Of a stretch of 64,000 bases of DNA, positions 14,117-28,937 are shown piece after piece. A model generated the notes under the pieces. It made no database searches, was not told the origin of the DNA, and was given only the letters and a program-made list of their open reading frames with translations. The first letter of the stretch is position 1; the number at the start of each line of letters is the position of its first letter. The translations under genes and the position numbers were made by a program. The stretch is taken from the NCBI RefSeq assembly GCF_001522545.3, contig NC_031769.1, forward strand, positions 12,817,090 to 12,881,089, in the 5' to 3' direction. Source of the DNA: Parus major (taxonomy: Eukaryota > Chordata > Aves > Passeriformes > Paridae).

Positions 14117-17100
14117 GTCTTCAAATTGAAGCTGAATGTCTTTATACTTTAAGAGTAAACACTTCAATCAGTTTCAGCTGGCTACAAGAATAACAACAAA
14201 AAAAAAAACCACAAAACATTGAATATATAAGAGTATGTGCCTGGATTTGCCCAGTACTGACATAAATCATTTTATCTGAGCAAGACAAAATTCTCTGGAC
14301 TCACCTATAAACAATGTTTTTACAAAATCTTTCTCCATCCAATAGTGTGAATTCAGAAGTACTTTCCTGTATTAGAACTGTAACTGCAGACTGGAGAAGT
14401 ATACCTGGGGACAACATAGATTTTTTTGACCTCTCAGCTGATGGGGAGATTTCCTACGGTCTCAAAACATCTGAACCTGCTACACATCATGGGATGCCTG
14501 AAGGAAAAGTGCCTCAAAATACCTGAACCATTTGCATAGCAATGGTGAATCACTGAAGCATCTCTATGTCAAATCCCTTAGAGGAAAGACTAAGCAGGGG
14601 TGGCTTCAAGATTTTAGAAATACAACAGCAAGACAGCGATGAGACATTTTTAGCTTTCTTCCTATGCATTTCCACTGACCTATTTCACTGTGCCACACAG
14701 GTTCAAAACCTTACTTCTTAAGGCAGGAATTTAGAAACTAATTAAAAAAAAAAACAAAACGTATTTCAAGTAATGGATATAAGCAATCCTTTATACTGTA
14801 AATTCAAACTGATGTTTTATTTTATTTGGAGAAACAGAGCACGTGCCTCACTGCCAATACAGGGACACAGCCACTGACTTCCATGACCCAAGTAACAACT
14901 GGTTTAATCATCCAATATTTACCTGCAGGCTGTCTGAAAACTATTGGAAACATATTAGTAGCATGGTTCTGTTTCAGTTAAAGGCTGAAAGAGCAAGCAT
15001 GGGTGGTAAATCCTTCTTGGAATTTTTTTCTTCTTCTTGGTAAATTAATGTCAATCTAATCTCCGTTGAACATAACGCTCCTTAAGAGCCCATGCCTGCT
15101 CCGACTGACAGAAATTGAAAAAATAATAAGTCATATTGGCTCAGAAAATCTTGCATCTTAATTTAAAATAATGGAAAAAATTGCAAGTATGAACAAAGTC
15201 ATGACAAAGAAATGAAACTTCAATGGAATTGCCTTTAATTAGAACATAAGGAAACAAATGAGCTGCTGGAGGAATTCTCTAATTAGCTACACCTTCAGTG
15301 CAACAACTTACCCATTCTGATACTACTAAGAGAAACAAAACACTGAATATTGATGCTGAGGATAAAAATACCTTTCATTAATCTAGTCCATAATTGCACC
15401 ATATGTGTAGATGTTCTATGAATAAAGGCACTACACAAATTCAGGATATTCACAACAGAATACACTTCATGAATACTCTCTGGTTTTATTTTGTTTTTTC
15501 TATAGTGATATCTTCCTCTTTCCCAAACCCTAAAAAACTTTAACTTCAGAATAATATGTAAAGAACAGACTAGACTGCAGAAGTTGTACAGAAAAAGCAT
15601 TCTCTAACAGTAAGAAAACTAGCAGTGTACTTTACCTTTGCACAGTTTCCAAACTGCAAACTCCCAGACTAACAAATCCCTTAAGATCTGAGCTCTACAC
15701 CTTTGCGGGCGGGGAAGAATTATATGACAGCTTTTAATAAACACTAAAAATGTAAGCTAATGAAGAACAAAGTTCTTTTTAAAGTTCCCAAATTTGGGGT
15801 TTTTTCATTTCCAGAGCCAAGGAGAAAGAAAAGCTGGAGAACTGCAGGCAGCATTTCCATTTCTTACAGACTACCACGCACATTAGTGACTATAAGGCAC
15901 AAGACTCCGCAGCACACCACAGCTACAGCACCCAAACCAAATCCCTCCTGTTCTCCTAACAGATTACTGAATGTACCAAAAATATTCTGAAGCCAACATT
16001 TAAAATAAACATCCACCACAAACAAAAGAAATTGCTATATTGATGTGGTTCCTTTCATCCTGATTTGAAACCATGCTGAGATCCAACAATAACAAGAAAC
16101 ACAGAAGGCAGAGTTTGTCACTGCTCTCTGCTGCAATTTTGACATCTGTTTCACAGCTCTTCGAAAGCCCATTTCCATTAATCTATGAGAAAGGACAGGA
16201 GATAAAATTCCCAGGCTGAAGAGGGTATTAGGAGACTTTCCTAGCTGATTGTACATTAAGAAAGAACTGTAACAGCCAAATTATGTTACTCTGAATAGAC
16301 GGAAGATACTGTAATTCTATTCCTCCTTTTGTCTTAATGGAGTTATTTATGTTGCAATCCTGAGGGCAGGCCACTTACCAAAGACATTGCCAGCCACCTG
16401 CCTGACACACAAAAAGAGCAGACTAAGAACAGAAGGTGACATCCTAGTCCCATTCAGCAGAAGCTGGTCTGTGCTTTCCTGACTTAGCCTGCAAATTGTA
16501 ATTTTTAACAGTTTACACATATTGCTCCTGCTTCACACTAACATTTAAGCAAATTCTACCAAACAACCAAGAGATTAGTTATCAAATATAGGTAAAGTAA
16601 GGGAAATGACTGAAAGCCTCATCACAGAGAGAGAATTTTAAATTGCATAAAAGCTTAGCTTTTGTAGTATTTAGGCCTTTTAAAAATCAGAACAAAAATG
16701 TGTTTGCCATTAATATTATTAAAATATAAACATAACAAGTTGCTTCAAAGTTGAACACTTCCCTAAGATTAGCATCCTAAATCACAGAGGGATAGAATGC
16801 TGGTCATACACAATTTCCACAGAAATTATGTGCACTCGGCACACACATTAAGAACTGGAATCCTTTAATTTAAGAGATTAATTTCAAGCACCTGGCCTTG
16901 AAAGCATGAATTGCTGTTTTTATTAAAAAGCACCAAACAGGCTTCCCTCATACACAAGCAAAAGCAATACTAAAAGCAAATACAGGATCTGACAAGAACA
17001 GAAGCTGCAGAGAAGAAGGAAGGAAACCAGGAGGAAGAGATGGAAGACTGTTGGAAAAACTAAATCAAACCACTCATAGTATATGTGTAACATGTTTTCT

Positions 17101-18388
17101 ACTTTCTTGTAGGATACTAGCACTCTGTACCTGCCATATTTGCCACTGAGGAATAAAAAGAATATCACTAAGGAGCACCTACCCCCTGCTGTAACCTCAA
17201 GTTACTAACCCCAAATACTAAGTTTACAGAAGTAAATGTTAGAAAAGTACCTTCAAGCTTGAAGAACAGTTTGTGATATTAAAGTATGTTAGTACACAGT
17301 TTGCAACCCTAAACACAGAAATACAGCAGATCAATCATTTGAAAGAGAAAAATAACTGGAACTAGCACCTCTAAATTAACCTAATAATCAAAAATCACAA
17401 TGATATTGATCCATATGGTGGGAGCTGTGTGGGTTGAAAGATATTTGAGAGTTTACTTTGAAGTCTAAAATAAAATAAGCATGGTTTCAGCACAAGTCAA
17501 AAGCCCAAGTCCACACAAGACCAAAACTCATCTCATTTAATCTGGACCAGCTGACTTCCTGGTAGGACACGTGAGAAAAAGCTCTGGTTCTCTGAACAAG
17601 ATTGGCAGCAGGAAAATCAAAGCATTGGCAACTTCACAGCACAGCTAAAAGCTGAAGAGGTCTCCATTTGTGCTGGTTTAAAGAGAGAACCACTCCATTG
17701 CCTGCAGGATGTTCATTATCTGGCATCATAATTAACACCATTTCAGTTAAACTGCATACGGGAAAGCAGCAGGAATTAAGAGTAAATACCAAAACTCCTG
17801 TCAAATGGAAAATTATTTTCAACCAGCTATGAAACCTTGTCATTATCTCTGTGACTGTATTTACTGGGCTTTGACTCCCTCTTAACAGTCCTTCATTCGG
17901 TCTCAGACAGATGATAAACAACAGGACTTCAAATTTACTTAGTCTTCCCACTTAAGATGGGGCAAGAGACACTGACATTTGCATGGAGTCACAGAAATCT
18001 TTACTTTTCAGATGGAATTTAAACATAACCCTACAAAATACTTCCCATTTCAGAGGAATGGGAAATGTTTGGGGTATCACACACCCCTTAATTTGCACCC
18101 TCCTTTTTACATAGTAAAATCCTCATAGTTCACTTCCATAAGCATGAAGGAAACCAAGACAGTAGTTCAGTTTACCACACACTTTGTGGTTTAACCACAA
18201 AAGCGTAGTTGGCTCCTGGGAGAATGTCTGTATGCAGTGGGGCCATGCTTGAACCAAAACTATACCTAAGACTGCTTTACCTATGACCAAGAAGAAACAG
18301 AAGACTCTGCTTAATGTATTAAACAGTACATTCAGCATTGTACTTCTGATGTTGGCTGACAGAGGTTTCCACTAATTGGCATCCACTG

Positions 18389-18409
18389 TATATATATATA
18401 TATATATAT
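18389..18409. repeat. (TA)n microsatellite
   Basis: About ten uninterrupted TA units in CCNY intron 1. Confidence 0.95.
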
Positions 18410-21400
18410 GTTGAATTATATTATATACAGCCCTCGAGCTACAGGTATACCTCATTGCTTATTAACAAAATACATCCTTAGAGATGATGTAAGGTTAAGT
18501 CCTTCACTTCCACCTCCTAATACAAATGCATTCCTCCTTTGTTTTCAACTTTACCATACTAGAAAATGGTAAATCTTCATTCATTCATTTCTATTCATGT
18601 TTTTTAACAAGTTATCCTGAGAAAGAAGGAAAAATTCCTCGATCCATCGTCAACAGTGAGTTCAACCAGAGAACTAAATGAAAATAGACAAAAAATTCAA
18701 GCAATGTTTTATTTTATTTTTGTCTTTTTCCTCCAATATCACACTATTGCTGAAATTGTATACAGAAAACAGAGGAGAGAACAAACTCAAAAAACCTTGT
18801 AATGAAAAGACAGCCAGAGCCAAATCAACACTTTGTTTATTTCAACCCAAAAGAAAAACAAACTTCCACACAAGGAAGTGCAAACAGTGGGAAGGGTGAC
18901 CATTTCCAAGCAAAAACCGTCAGACATCTGAACAAATTTTCTGGAGCAAGGGAATTTGGATCCCTTTCCTCTGGTCCTATGGGAAACAGATCCTAGCAGA
19001 AAATTGCTCATTCTTAAAAATTACAACAACCTTGTCAAATTTAAAGCATGAGTTACGCAGTCCTGCACCAGATGACTCCTGAAGTCCAGTTACAGAGCAC
19101 TCCTGTTTTCAGAGGACAGAATGGGGAAAATAATTATTATTAATATTTAGTAGTTCAGCCCTCTCAGTGTGTGACATACCATAAAATATGAATGGTCAAT
19201 CAAACCATTAAAAGCTTTATTAATGTTAAAATGGAAATACTAATGGGGACCTGTGTCTGAAATATCTCAGAACTAAACAAGTATGTATGAAACAAGCTAA
19301 CCCCACAAATCAGATTGAAAAGTACAGGAACCACGAACTCAGCTAGCTACTTATGCTTAACAGTATTGTTTGTTCTGGGTAAAAAAATTGCAGGTGTTAT
19401 ATAGATTTGGGAAAGGCCTCTGAAAATATTTCTAACACATGGAAGACAAAAATATATAAAAACATGCAAACTAAATTTCCTCTTTAAAAAAGGCATATTC
19501 TGCTGATGATTCATAGGCCAGGTACATACTAAGGTTTTGGAATCCTTCTGTTTTCAGAACTCCCACAAAAAAAAAAAACCCAAACAAAACAACCAAACAA
19601 AAAATGTTTAAGAGACTCAAACCCAATATAATGTTTTAAGAATTTTTAATACATTGGTTATTATATCTGCTGTATATTTTAATGGTTAATATCTTCTTTT
19701 GCCTCTAGACAGGACACTGCAATTCCTTGCTATCTGAAAGCTGTATGTTTGTTTCAAATAACTTATTCAAACAAACCTCTGGTTGCCAAGACATGTTTTA
19801 CAAAATTAAATACAGCCTCCATAAAATACAGCCTCTAGTAGTTATCCAGTCACCTTTCTGACAAGACATGACTGGGTTAGGATTTATTCTTGCATTACAG
19901 GAACTTCAGAACCTACACAATTCTCCTATGATAAAGTTTCAGATACGGGAAGCCCTAAAGTTGGGGCTTCATAGTTATCTCCATTTCAAGTTCATCCCCA
20001 ACTGATTCCCAGAGGGAAGAAGCAATAACTCAGTTCATAGTTGTAAAAAACCCAGCCTAATTGCTCTTTTCCTGCAATAGTGACTTCTCAGACAAAACAT
20101 AAAGGAGCTTTCAACTGCAAAGTAAGGAAAGACTATCCAATTTCTCTCTTAAAGCATTTCAGAATCCTCATATCATTTTGCCAAGGTCTCAAAGCCAGCT
20201 CTGATAATTAATATTTCTAGAGATTGGATGACCCTTAAATTAAATTAAATCTCCAAGAAGCAGGACTAACACAGAGGATGCAAATTTGCTGCATTTCTAT
20301 CCTACTAGCTTTGGGGCAGGGAATTCTTCATGGAGCAGCAGACTTCAGTCCCACTGCCTCATTCATATCGTAAAACCCTGGAAACAAATATACAACTTGC
20401 AAGCAGCCCCCCCCTCAAGGTAAAACGAAAGCATGCTGTACATTTCTTGTCCCCCAGTACCACTGCTTGATAAACAGCACAGTCATTTCACAAATGCTAT
20501 AAAATTTGCATTCCTTCACACATTTCTAAAGTCCAGTATTTACATGGTAGCTTTGTACCAACTGCACAAGAAACATTGTTTTAAAATTACAGTTTTGTAT
20601 TGGTTGCCTGTTGGTTAACTGTGCCATAGAAATAAACCAACTGACAGTTTTTTCAGAATGCAAAGAATATATGATTATACCAGAAATTTTGCCTACTATA
20701 GGCACATTATGGCAGACAGAGATAAAACCCATGGGGCTCCAGCCTGCCACAGCCCCAGATGATATCAGTGTTCAGAGCACACATGAGTGACTTTGAAAGG
20801 AGACACTGTGATGTGAGCTGGCAGATTAAAAAGGAAAATTCAAGCCCTTAAAAGAGATTGCATGGTTGAGATAAATGAGCACAGGTGTCACAGGTTTAGC
20901 TGGAATTAGCATCAGAATTTGGGACTTTTGAGAATTTAGAATGTTTAAAATCTGTACATAAATTAATTAAGTGAAGGAAAACGATCTGTCAAAAAAGAAG
21001 TTAATTACCTGGCAGTTATGTTTCTCCACTGAAGAAGCAAAGACTAGAGCTAGACAAAACACACACAGACACTCTCTTCCAAGGGATCAATGTGCCCACT
21101 GAGACCAGGGTTAACCCTGAAGCTTTTTTGCTCTCAGCATACTGCAATTCTGTTCTGACTTCAGTTTAGCTAGAGAAGGAACAACATCTGCACTACAGCA
21201 TCCAGCAACAGGCTAAAGCTACCTCAGAAAGAGAAGCTCCACTTCTATGTGGTTAAAAAAGCAGTTTCCAGCAATTTTGTTAACTAATACAAAGCTAGTA
21301 TTTTAAACATTTAAATACTAAGGCATACAGATGTGATTTGGTGCTTCCCTAAAAATAACACATTTCAAATTCCCTGGCGAAAAAAAAAGGCCATTCAATC

Positions 21401-24400
21401 ATATGCTTGAAGCCTAGTGAATCATTTGATTTCTTCAAAGGGGACAAGAAAATAACCCATCAAATCTTTCACACACTTAAATGCTGTAACAGAGGTTTTA
21501 AAGTTTGGGTTCCTGTATCTTGATTTCATAGCGCTGTACCAGGAAGTTACTTAAACTGAATAATAAGCACGGCAGGTCCTCTCCGACTTCTGTACACGAT
21601 CCAAGCTAGCATTGCTTTTGCTGGCAATCTGAGTTGCACTCCTTCCAGGGGGATTTTGGGAATATAATTAAATTATTTATAGAACTTTTAGTCTCAGATA
21701 ACTAATCACGTCACATTTATGGTAGAGAAAACCAGCAGATGCACATTTGTGAAAAAAAAAAAGTTAATTTGCATGATTAGGCATTAATTCCTAAATCAAA
21801 ATTACAATAAAATATCTATTTCTTAGTTTGGATCAGTTTAAGAAATGTTAAAACATTAATTAAATATTGTTGGTCTCACTTCCTAGCACATTCACATTTC
21901 AAGATGATGCATCTATTCTCTAAATATTCATCCATGTTAGCTTTCTGTATCAACCATTCAATAAGCAATGGTACTATAGAAACAGAGAGGGAGGAACAGA
22001 GACACTGTATCTGCTTAGAATCCCTACAATAATATTTTTGGTTGCTTGCTGTATTTGCAAGTATTCTTTAGTTCTCAATATCCTGCAGTGTGCAAATGAC
22101 CAAAACTCCCAAACCATTCTCCATTATTTTAAGAACAGACACATTTATACACAAGCAGGAATATGTAGGAATTGTCTTTGTTACCAGAAAGATAATGCAA
22201 TTTTTGTAAAAAGGTAAGAATTAGCACAGTATCACAAAGTGAAATTACCCTATGCAAAAGGGCATTTTTCTCACAGCAACAGAGAAAAGAGAAACAGAAA
22301 ATACATAATCAAGATAACTATAAAGGAACACTTGAAATGGAAAACATTGGAAATAAATTGATAGGATTTTAACTGCAAGAAGAAGCTTCTGAAAATATAT
22401 TCATTTCAAAGCCAGAATATTTTAACTATTCAGAACAAGGTAGATACAAGAACAGTCATCCAGAAAGCTGACAATTCTTTAATAGTGGATAGGGCTTTCT
22501 GCACAGAACCCAGAATGAGGTAAGGCAGTTCAGCTGAAACAGAAAACAAGCAGTGTTCATGAGTAACAGGACATTTTATTTTAAGCATGAAAATCTACAA
22601 TGAATACATCAATAATATTTCAAGGGCAATACAATTAAAACTGGAATTACATACTAATAGTCAAAGAGCTAACTTAATCTCATCAAAATTACAGAAGATC
22701 AGCCTCACAAAGGAAATGCTTATATAGCTTTGTTAGCAGATGCAGCTGAAAGGATAAACACAAACTAGAATTAACAATATTTACACCTGTTTGCAATTAA
22801 TTTCTTTAATTAGAGCAACATTCTTCTCCTCCCTAACAACAAAGTTAAAACAGAAAAAAGAACTGAGAGTCTTGCCAAAGCAAAGACTTTAATTTTGTTA
22901 AATCTAAAAGCTTTCTGCTGCTGTTCCATCTGCCTCATTGGAATTTCAGTGCCCATCACTGAAGTATTTCTAGTTAAAAAAAACAATAATAGGACTACTG
23001 CCAATAGTGGACTCTGACTGTTCATCCACCAATTAAATAAAGCCACTTCCAGGCAGAAACACAACTTGTGCTGCTGTACCTTGTCCCCAACACAGCTGCC
23101 ACTGCTGCACACATCTAATGAAAGCAAGATAGAGAATCCACTCCAGAGAACAGCACTGCGCAGGGACACTGCTGAAATGCCCATTTTCCATATAATGCCC
23201 CATGTCACACTGTACACCTGCACTGGAGGTACTGATCAGCTGGTTCTCTCTTATCTTTAGATGCAAGAAATGGCAAAAAGCCAAACGGTTCGTTATTACA
23301 TGTTTAAGAAACATTTACTTTTAGGAAACAAACAGAAGTGAGCATCAGAGACATCAGTGAAATCACAGGCAGTGACTACAAATAGATAACAGCAAGCAGT
23401 AACAGAGATCACAGAATAATATCACCTTCTGTCTATTTAGTTTTATATCCAGACTTTTCAAGCCTCAGACAAAGTAAGGACTTTCTTGCAATTTCAGTAA
23501 TGACTGGAAACAGCTTTAAAATGATGCCAGAAGAGATTAAAAATGGACAAGATTTCAAACCTCAGAAAATGAATTGGGTACAGGGCAGTTTTGAGTATAC
23601 TGATACTTGCATTTTATAGATTTTATCTGACAGGGTCCTCATTAGGCTTCAAATCAAGATATGCAAACAGACATGTACAAAAATTGAATATTTTCTATTT
23701 AACTGAACCAAAACTACCAAGGTAAAAGTATTTCCTTCATCAGTGTTTTTAGATAAAATCTATAAAAAATATGGTGTAGAATGTGACCTGTTGACTATAG
23801 TACACTGAATATTCTGAATCTTCTGTGAAATACAACCTTTCAGGAGTTTTTTCTTTCTTTGGAAATGAAGGGGAACCAAGAGTAACACCACAAACGCACA
23901 AACACTTGACTGTGGTTTAAAATGGCAATATTGCTTCCTCCTTGAATATCTGTCTAGTGAAAAATTGCAGTACAGAATTCAGTGGGAGCAGAGGCCACAG
24001 AATTTCTTTCCTCTTAATCTATTGTTTAAGGCATCAAGAGACTTATATACACAACTCAGTGGCTAGTCCTCAATTTTAGTTTAGCCTCTGACTTACCTTT
24101 CAAGTATGTAATTCTTGCAATTACTAAAGATGCCTATATAATCAAGTGCAGTATATTCTGGAAGATACCTTTTCTAGAAGAAAATACTTCCTTTTATCCA
24201 GTAGCAATGTATTTCCTAATATAAATCCAGTTTTCTTTTCAGTGTATGCTATCAATGCTCCCCAATACACGGAGCAGCAAAACTGTAACTGTTAAAAGAA
24301 GTTTCATATTTCCACTTTCTTTTCCCCTTCACACACTGCTTAGGCAGGGAAAACCCAGACTGTGAAGCACAGCTCATGACTCCACTAGGTTCCTACCAAA

Positions 24401-26060
24401 GTGTAATTGTAGGACACGCAATACTCAAATCACCCTCAGCACTCTATGCAAAAAATTTGAGACCTAAAGAAACCGTAAGGCTGTGCACAGCTCCTTCAAA
24501 AATCAGGAGGCCAGGGCTGAAATATACTAATTCCTGAGTTTTACAAAGCCTACCCTATTTCCACAGCTGACTGAGAAAGATGGCCCCTTGCTCCTCCCTT
24601 TAAGTCCAAATCAAATATCAGTCTTTATGGGCATGCTACTGTGCAGCACAAGCACTAAAATCATATTTCACACTGAAAATTCATCTCGATTTGGATGTCC
24701 TTATAAAATATACTTTTTTTCTTTAAGAACAAAATTAAGAAAACAAAAAATTACTAGTACATTTTAGCATTCTAGTCAACTGTGAAAACTTGTCACTGTG
24801 TGCTCATAGACCATCAATGTAGTCTAGGCCTTATAAAATTAATGTAAGGATGTCTGCTGCTCACAGTTTTGTAGGACTCCAGCACGTGCCCTTCTGCCTG
24901 GGAAATACTCCAAAACAATCCCACAGACAAACTTACTTTCCTGTACCAGAAGCAATCAAAATCTAATCCAGAGGTTTATAAACAAGGAAGGAATTATTGT
25001 TTTTTAAAGCTAGTAGTATCTTCCCTTTAAAAAAGTCACATCCAAAGACAGTTGTAATTCTTGCCTCTGTCTTACATGTTTGCAAGTATTCTCCAGGTCT
25101 GTAAAGCTCTTCTAATACAGGACAGTGCAGATGTTCCTGTGCACCTTCTCTGAGCAGCTGCTGCTGTCAGAGACACTGTCTTGGCCAACTGTGAGATTTC
25201 TCAAATTCTGTGCCACAGGCTAATACAATACTTGAAGACAAGTAAGTAAGGCACTTTTTGGAAGGAATAAAATTTAGTGAAAGCTTATTCTGCATTTGTT
25301 TTTTAACTTAACTGAGTATTCAAGTGGTTTGGCTTTCTAAAATTCAGTCTTATTTAGTGAGTATCTTAGCATAATATACACATAGCAAACACTCATCAGA
25401 AAACAACAGAGGCAGGAATGGACCCTTACTCTGAAGACAGGAGACCAGTTGGTCAGCTATGTTTTAAATACACTTTCACAGAGAAGATATTTGAGATAGT
25501 AAAAAATCCGTCCTGTGCTAAAACCCAGGTGGTTGAAAAGGTAGAAAGGATTTTTTACACAGCTCAAGGTTGTAACCATTATCAAAACAGCTATAAATTA
25601 AACTCCAAGTAGAGACACTGCTGAACTTCACTCTAAAAGAAAACAGCAAGTCAAATGTATCATTTAATGCCACCTTAATCTTCAAAGGAAAACCAAAGTT
25701 GCTGATCTTGTCTTGGATACATCCCAGCCAAGTGAGCCCACCACATGCTGTTCACCTTGCAGGTCCCATAAGGCACCTCTCAGTGTGTGTCCTTCACATC
25801 TTAACAGCCAGCACAGAAGAAGGTATTTTCAGCCAGGACTGGTGAGAATGACAAACACCTATATGAGCCAGGAACTCAGGACCAAACCCCAAAAGGCCAC
25901 CTTGGTTTTGACTGCAAACAGGAAGGGTTTTTTTTAATATATGTTTCCCACACACACTCTTTTTTCTTTTTTTTTTTTCCTTGGGAACGAACAATAGACA
26001 CCAAGAAGAGCTATCATACAGTGTACAGAGTCATAAAGGAATTAGCAAAGTAAGTCTTTG

Positions 26061-26140
26061 GCTGTTATCAGCTCTATTTAATTTACATGTTCCTGGCAGG
26101 GCTGTTATCAGTTCTATTTAATTTACACATTCCTGGCGGG
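26061..26140. repeat. 40-bp tandem duplication
   Basis: Two consecutive 40-bp units, each starting gctgttatcag and containing tctatttaatttaca, differ at four positions. This is a local duplication in CCNY intron 1 with no sign of coding. Confidence 0.92.
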
Positions 26141-27579
26141 AATCTATGTCCCAAGAGCTTCTACATTCACACAGAACCCTGAATTTTCTTTACCAAAAGG
26201 TTTTAGTTGGGAGAGGTTTTATATAAATGTACATAAATATATGTATACATATGTAAATGTACACAAAGAAAAATTTTAAAAAAATAACCCCGTAACTAAA
26301 ACAAAATCTAGTCTAAATCTTACAGCATTATTTTCAAGGAAACAATTTTATTACAAGAACTAGATTAACCTTTTCTTTGGTCTAAACTGGCAGAAAACCT
26401 TTCCATTTCTTTTCCTGCAGGCTTCTGAAAAATTCCACACCCTGAAGGGACTGCCAAACCTTGGCTCTAACTTCAAGAGCTGCCTTGATACATGACCTTG
26501 GAAAATAAAGAGATAAATTTTCTATCATGTAATTCTACTAAATTTCCTGAGAAGGGTATTGGAACAAGCAAATCAGGGATGCTGCAACTTCTACTACAGT
26601 CTGCAGTTCCAGTGAATAAAACAATTATTTCCCCACCCACTGTAAGTCTTCTAGCATGTTTTAAGGGCTTTTCATTCTCTCACAAATATTACTTATTGAC
26701 ATGGAGATTGCTTTGCTTGAAAGATGCCAACTGATATTTTTAATTCTAGCTTGCAGCATCAATATATTGTCTTTAAAAAATAAATATCTTAAATATCAGG
26801 GAAATAAAATAATTTCCATTAAGAGGACATATATTAACTTAAAAATAAATTATGTTCCCAAGAGTCAGTCATAGTATTTTCAAATTATTTAACATTCAAA
26901 TAGTTTTCAGTTTTCTTTGTTCATATCACCAATCCTTTTGGATGTTTCATATTTCTGATAAATAGAGAGCCAAGGACATTTCTTACTGCTGTCTGAGCTT
27001 GAAAACACATTAGTTACCCATTATTAATATATTGTACTAATCAGCACAAGCATAAACACATAAAGTGTTGTTCATCACAATAACCTTCATTTTCAAGTAA
27101 TTTCTGATTCTCCACTGTTTACTAGGTCAATGTACCACCACGGAGATGACAATGATCCCTTTTAATCAAAGGAATGAAGCTAATGGAAATAATTAATGCT
27201 AACTACCAATATACTGGCTATTTATTTAAAACACAAAGGCATGTGCCTGGAGATAGCTGCTATATATTATCAGAAGGAAACTGACTTTTTCCTCTCATCT
27301 ATTTTAAATTCCATTGAGAAGATACACTCACCCCTTAGTTATGGCACTAAAAAATGCTATCATGACCGAGTCCTGGATACTAACTTCAGCTTGCTATGAT
27401 AAGAAAGCTTACTTGTGGCAAAATAATAAACCCTGCAAAAAGGGATAAACAGAAGACAAAAGAGAAGGATAGAAGAAAAACTTACAGCATGAAAAAAGAC
27501 CATCAGACTCAAACAGCAAGATAGACAGGTAATGCCACTTAGCAGCAACATAAACTGCTTTTTTGAACCAAGTCTTGGT

Positions 27580-27645
27580 TCAAAATAATATATATAATAT
27601 ATTAATAAGTAAATATATATAATAACTATTAATAAGTAAATATTG
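27580..27645. repeat. AT-rich imperfect repeat
   Basis: Repeated attaataagtaaatat and tatataata segments; attaataagtaaatat occurs twice. Low complexity, intronic. Confidence 0.8.
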
Positions 27646-28648
27646 ACAAATCTTATTTGAAAGATGCCACAGAGCTCTTTCCAGAGATCAAACAGGTTCC
27701 TGGGTAAAATTTATTTTCCAGGTTCCAAGTCGATATTACCAACTCTCTAGAAGACATCAATAATACAGTTTTATCAGGGCATACTTGCCCTATTATTTTC
27801 TATCAGATATGAAGAAAAAAGTAACTTAGTTACTTGAGGAAAGAGAATTGCAGCAAGCAATAGGAAGCTAATAGGACTATTTAGAATATGCAATATCCTC
27901 TTTCAACAAGTGCCTTGCTGAACACTAAGAGTCTTGCAAGAGCAAGTTCCATATTCTGAATTATTTCAACAAGAGTTATTCTCACATGAGCCCTAGTTAG
28001 AAAATTTATCATAGAATTAACTGTGTGATAACAACAAGCTTAGATGCTTTAGTATCATTGCAAATATAAGTGTTTTACATCCAGCAATGCACTTGAGTAT
28101 ACAGTTTACATGCGCTGCTGAACTGAAGCTTCACACTTAATTGTATACTGCTGCAACCTTGCCAAAGCATTTTCATCATGGTTTATCCCACCCCCCATTT
28201 GATAGTTATCTGTAACAGCTTATTTCTGATATACCTGCATCAAAGCTATTTTACCTCAGTGAAAACCAGGATTAAAATCTCCATGTAAGAAATAGCAGTG
28301 GCTCGAGCAAGTCAGCACATTTTTATGAAATCTAGTTGCAATAAAATATAATATTGCATAAATGAGACAAGTTATACAGCTACAGCCACATTTGACAGTT
28401 GCTGACTTAGCATGTGACATTCCCCCAGCTTTGATTGCACAGCATGGCCAGTGTGAAGGAACTGCTGGTGCAGATGACGGCATGGCCAGCAAGGGAAGCA
28501 CAGCAAGCACTCATGACCATTTCAGCAGCCTTCTACAAAACACTTCCACAAAATAGGGATAGAGAGCTCTTCTGACCTACAAAGTAAAACCTTCATGTGG
28601 CCAAGAGCCCAAACTAACAAAACCAAGAGTAGGAAGAGTACCAGACAC

Positions 28649-28666
28649 GGTCCCACGAGTGGGACC
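28649..28666. repeat. Perfect palindrome, 8-bp arms with 2-bp spacer
   Basis: GGTCCCAC, GA, GTGGGACC: the arms are exact reverse complements. This is the size of a dimeric factor site, but I do not recognise a specific one. Confidence 0.85.
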
Positions 28667-28898
28667 TCTAGGTTCCACCACTACCCAGCAGGACAGGACT
28701 GGGCTGGACTCCAGGAACCCAACACGACAGCACAACTGCCCTTCCTGCCCTGCCAGCCCCTCAGGGTGCCACCTGGTCTGCCAGATAATCCTGGCCAGAA
28801 GAGGCCAGCCACCAATCCCACTGGGCAATGCTGAGCTCAAGCACATTTCCACTCCTTCAATAGGAAGAAAAATTTTTCCAGCAAGAGATCGTCTTTCA

Positions 28899-28937
28899 AT
28901 TAGGACGCGCCAATCAGTCAAATTTGCGTCCCCTAAT
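28899..28937. repeat. Inverted repeat with CpG arms around a CCAAT box
   Basis: ATTAGGACGC (28899-28908) pairs with GCGTCCCCTAAT (28926-28937) apart from two extra C bases on the right. The loop of 17 bp carries gccaatcag, a CCAAT motif. CpGs in the arms stand out in AT-rich intronic DNA. Confidence 0.75.

Noticed and set aside
17661..17700. 'tgtgctggtttaaagagaga' resembling an LTR start
   Set aside because: I could not find a matching LTR body, CA end or target duplication nearby.
22810..23223. A 137-codon minus-strand ORF in intron 1
   Set aside because: Hydrophobic low-complexity peptide with no recognised homology; overlapping frames on both strands are similarly open. Chance frame is the simplest reading.
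28655..28680. 'gacctctaggttccacc' considered as a tRNA T-arm
   Set aside because: No A box, acceptor stem or cloverleaf could be built around it.
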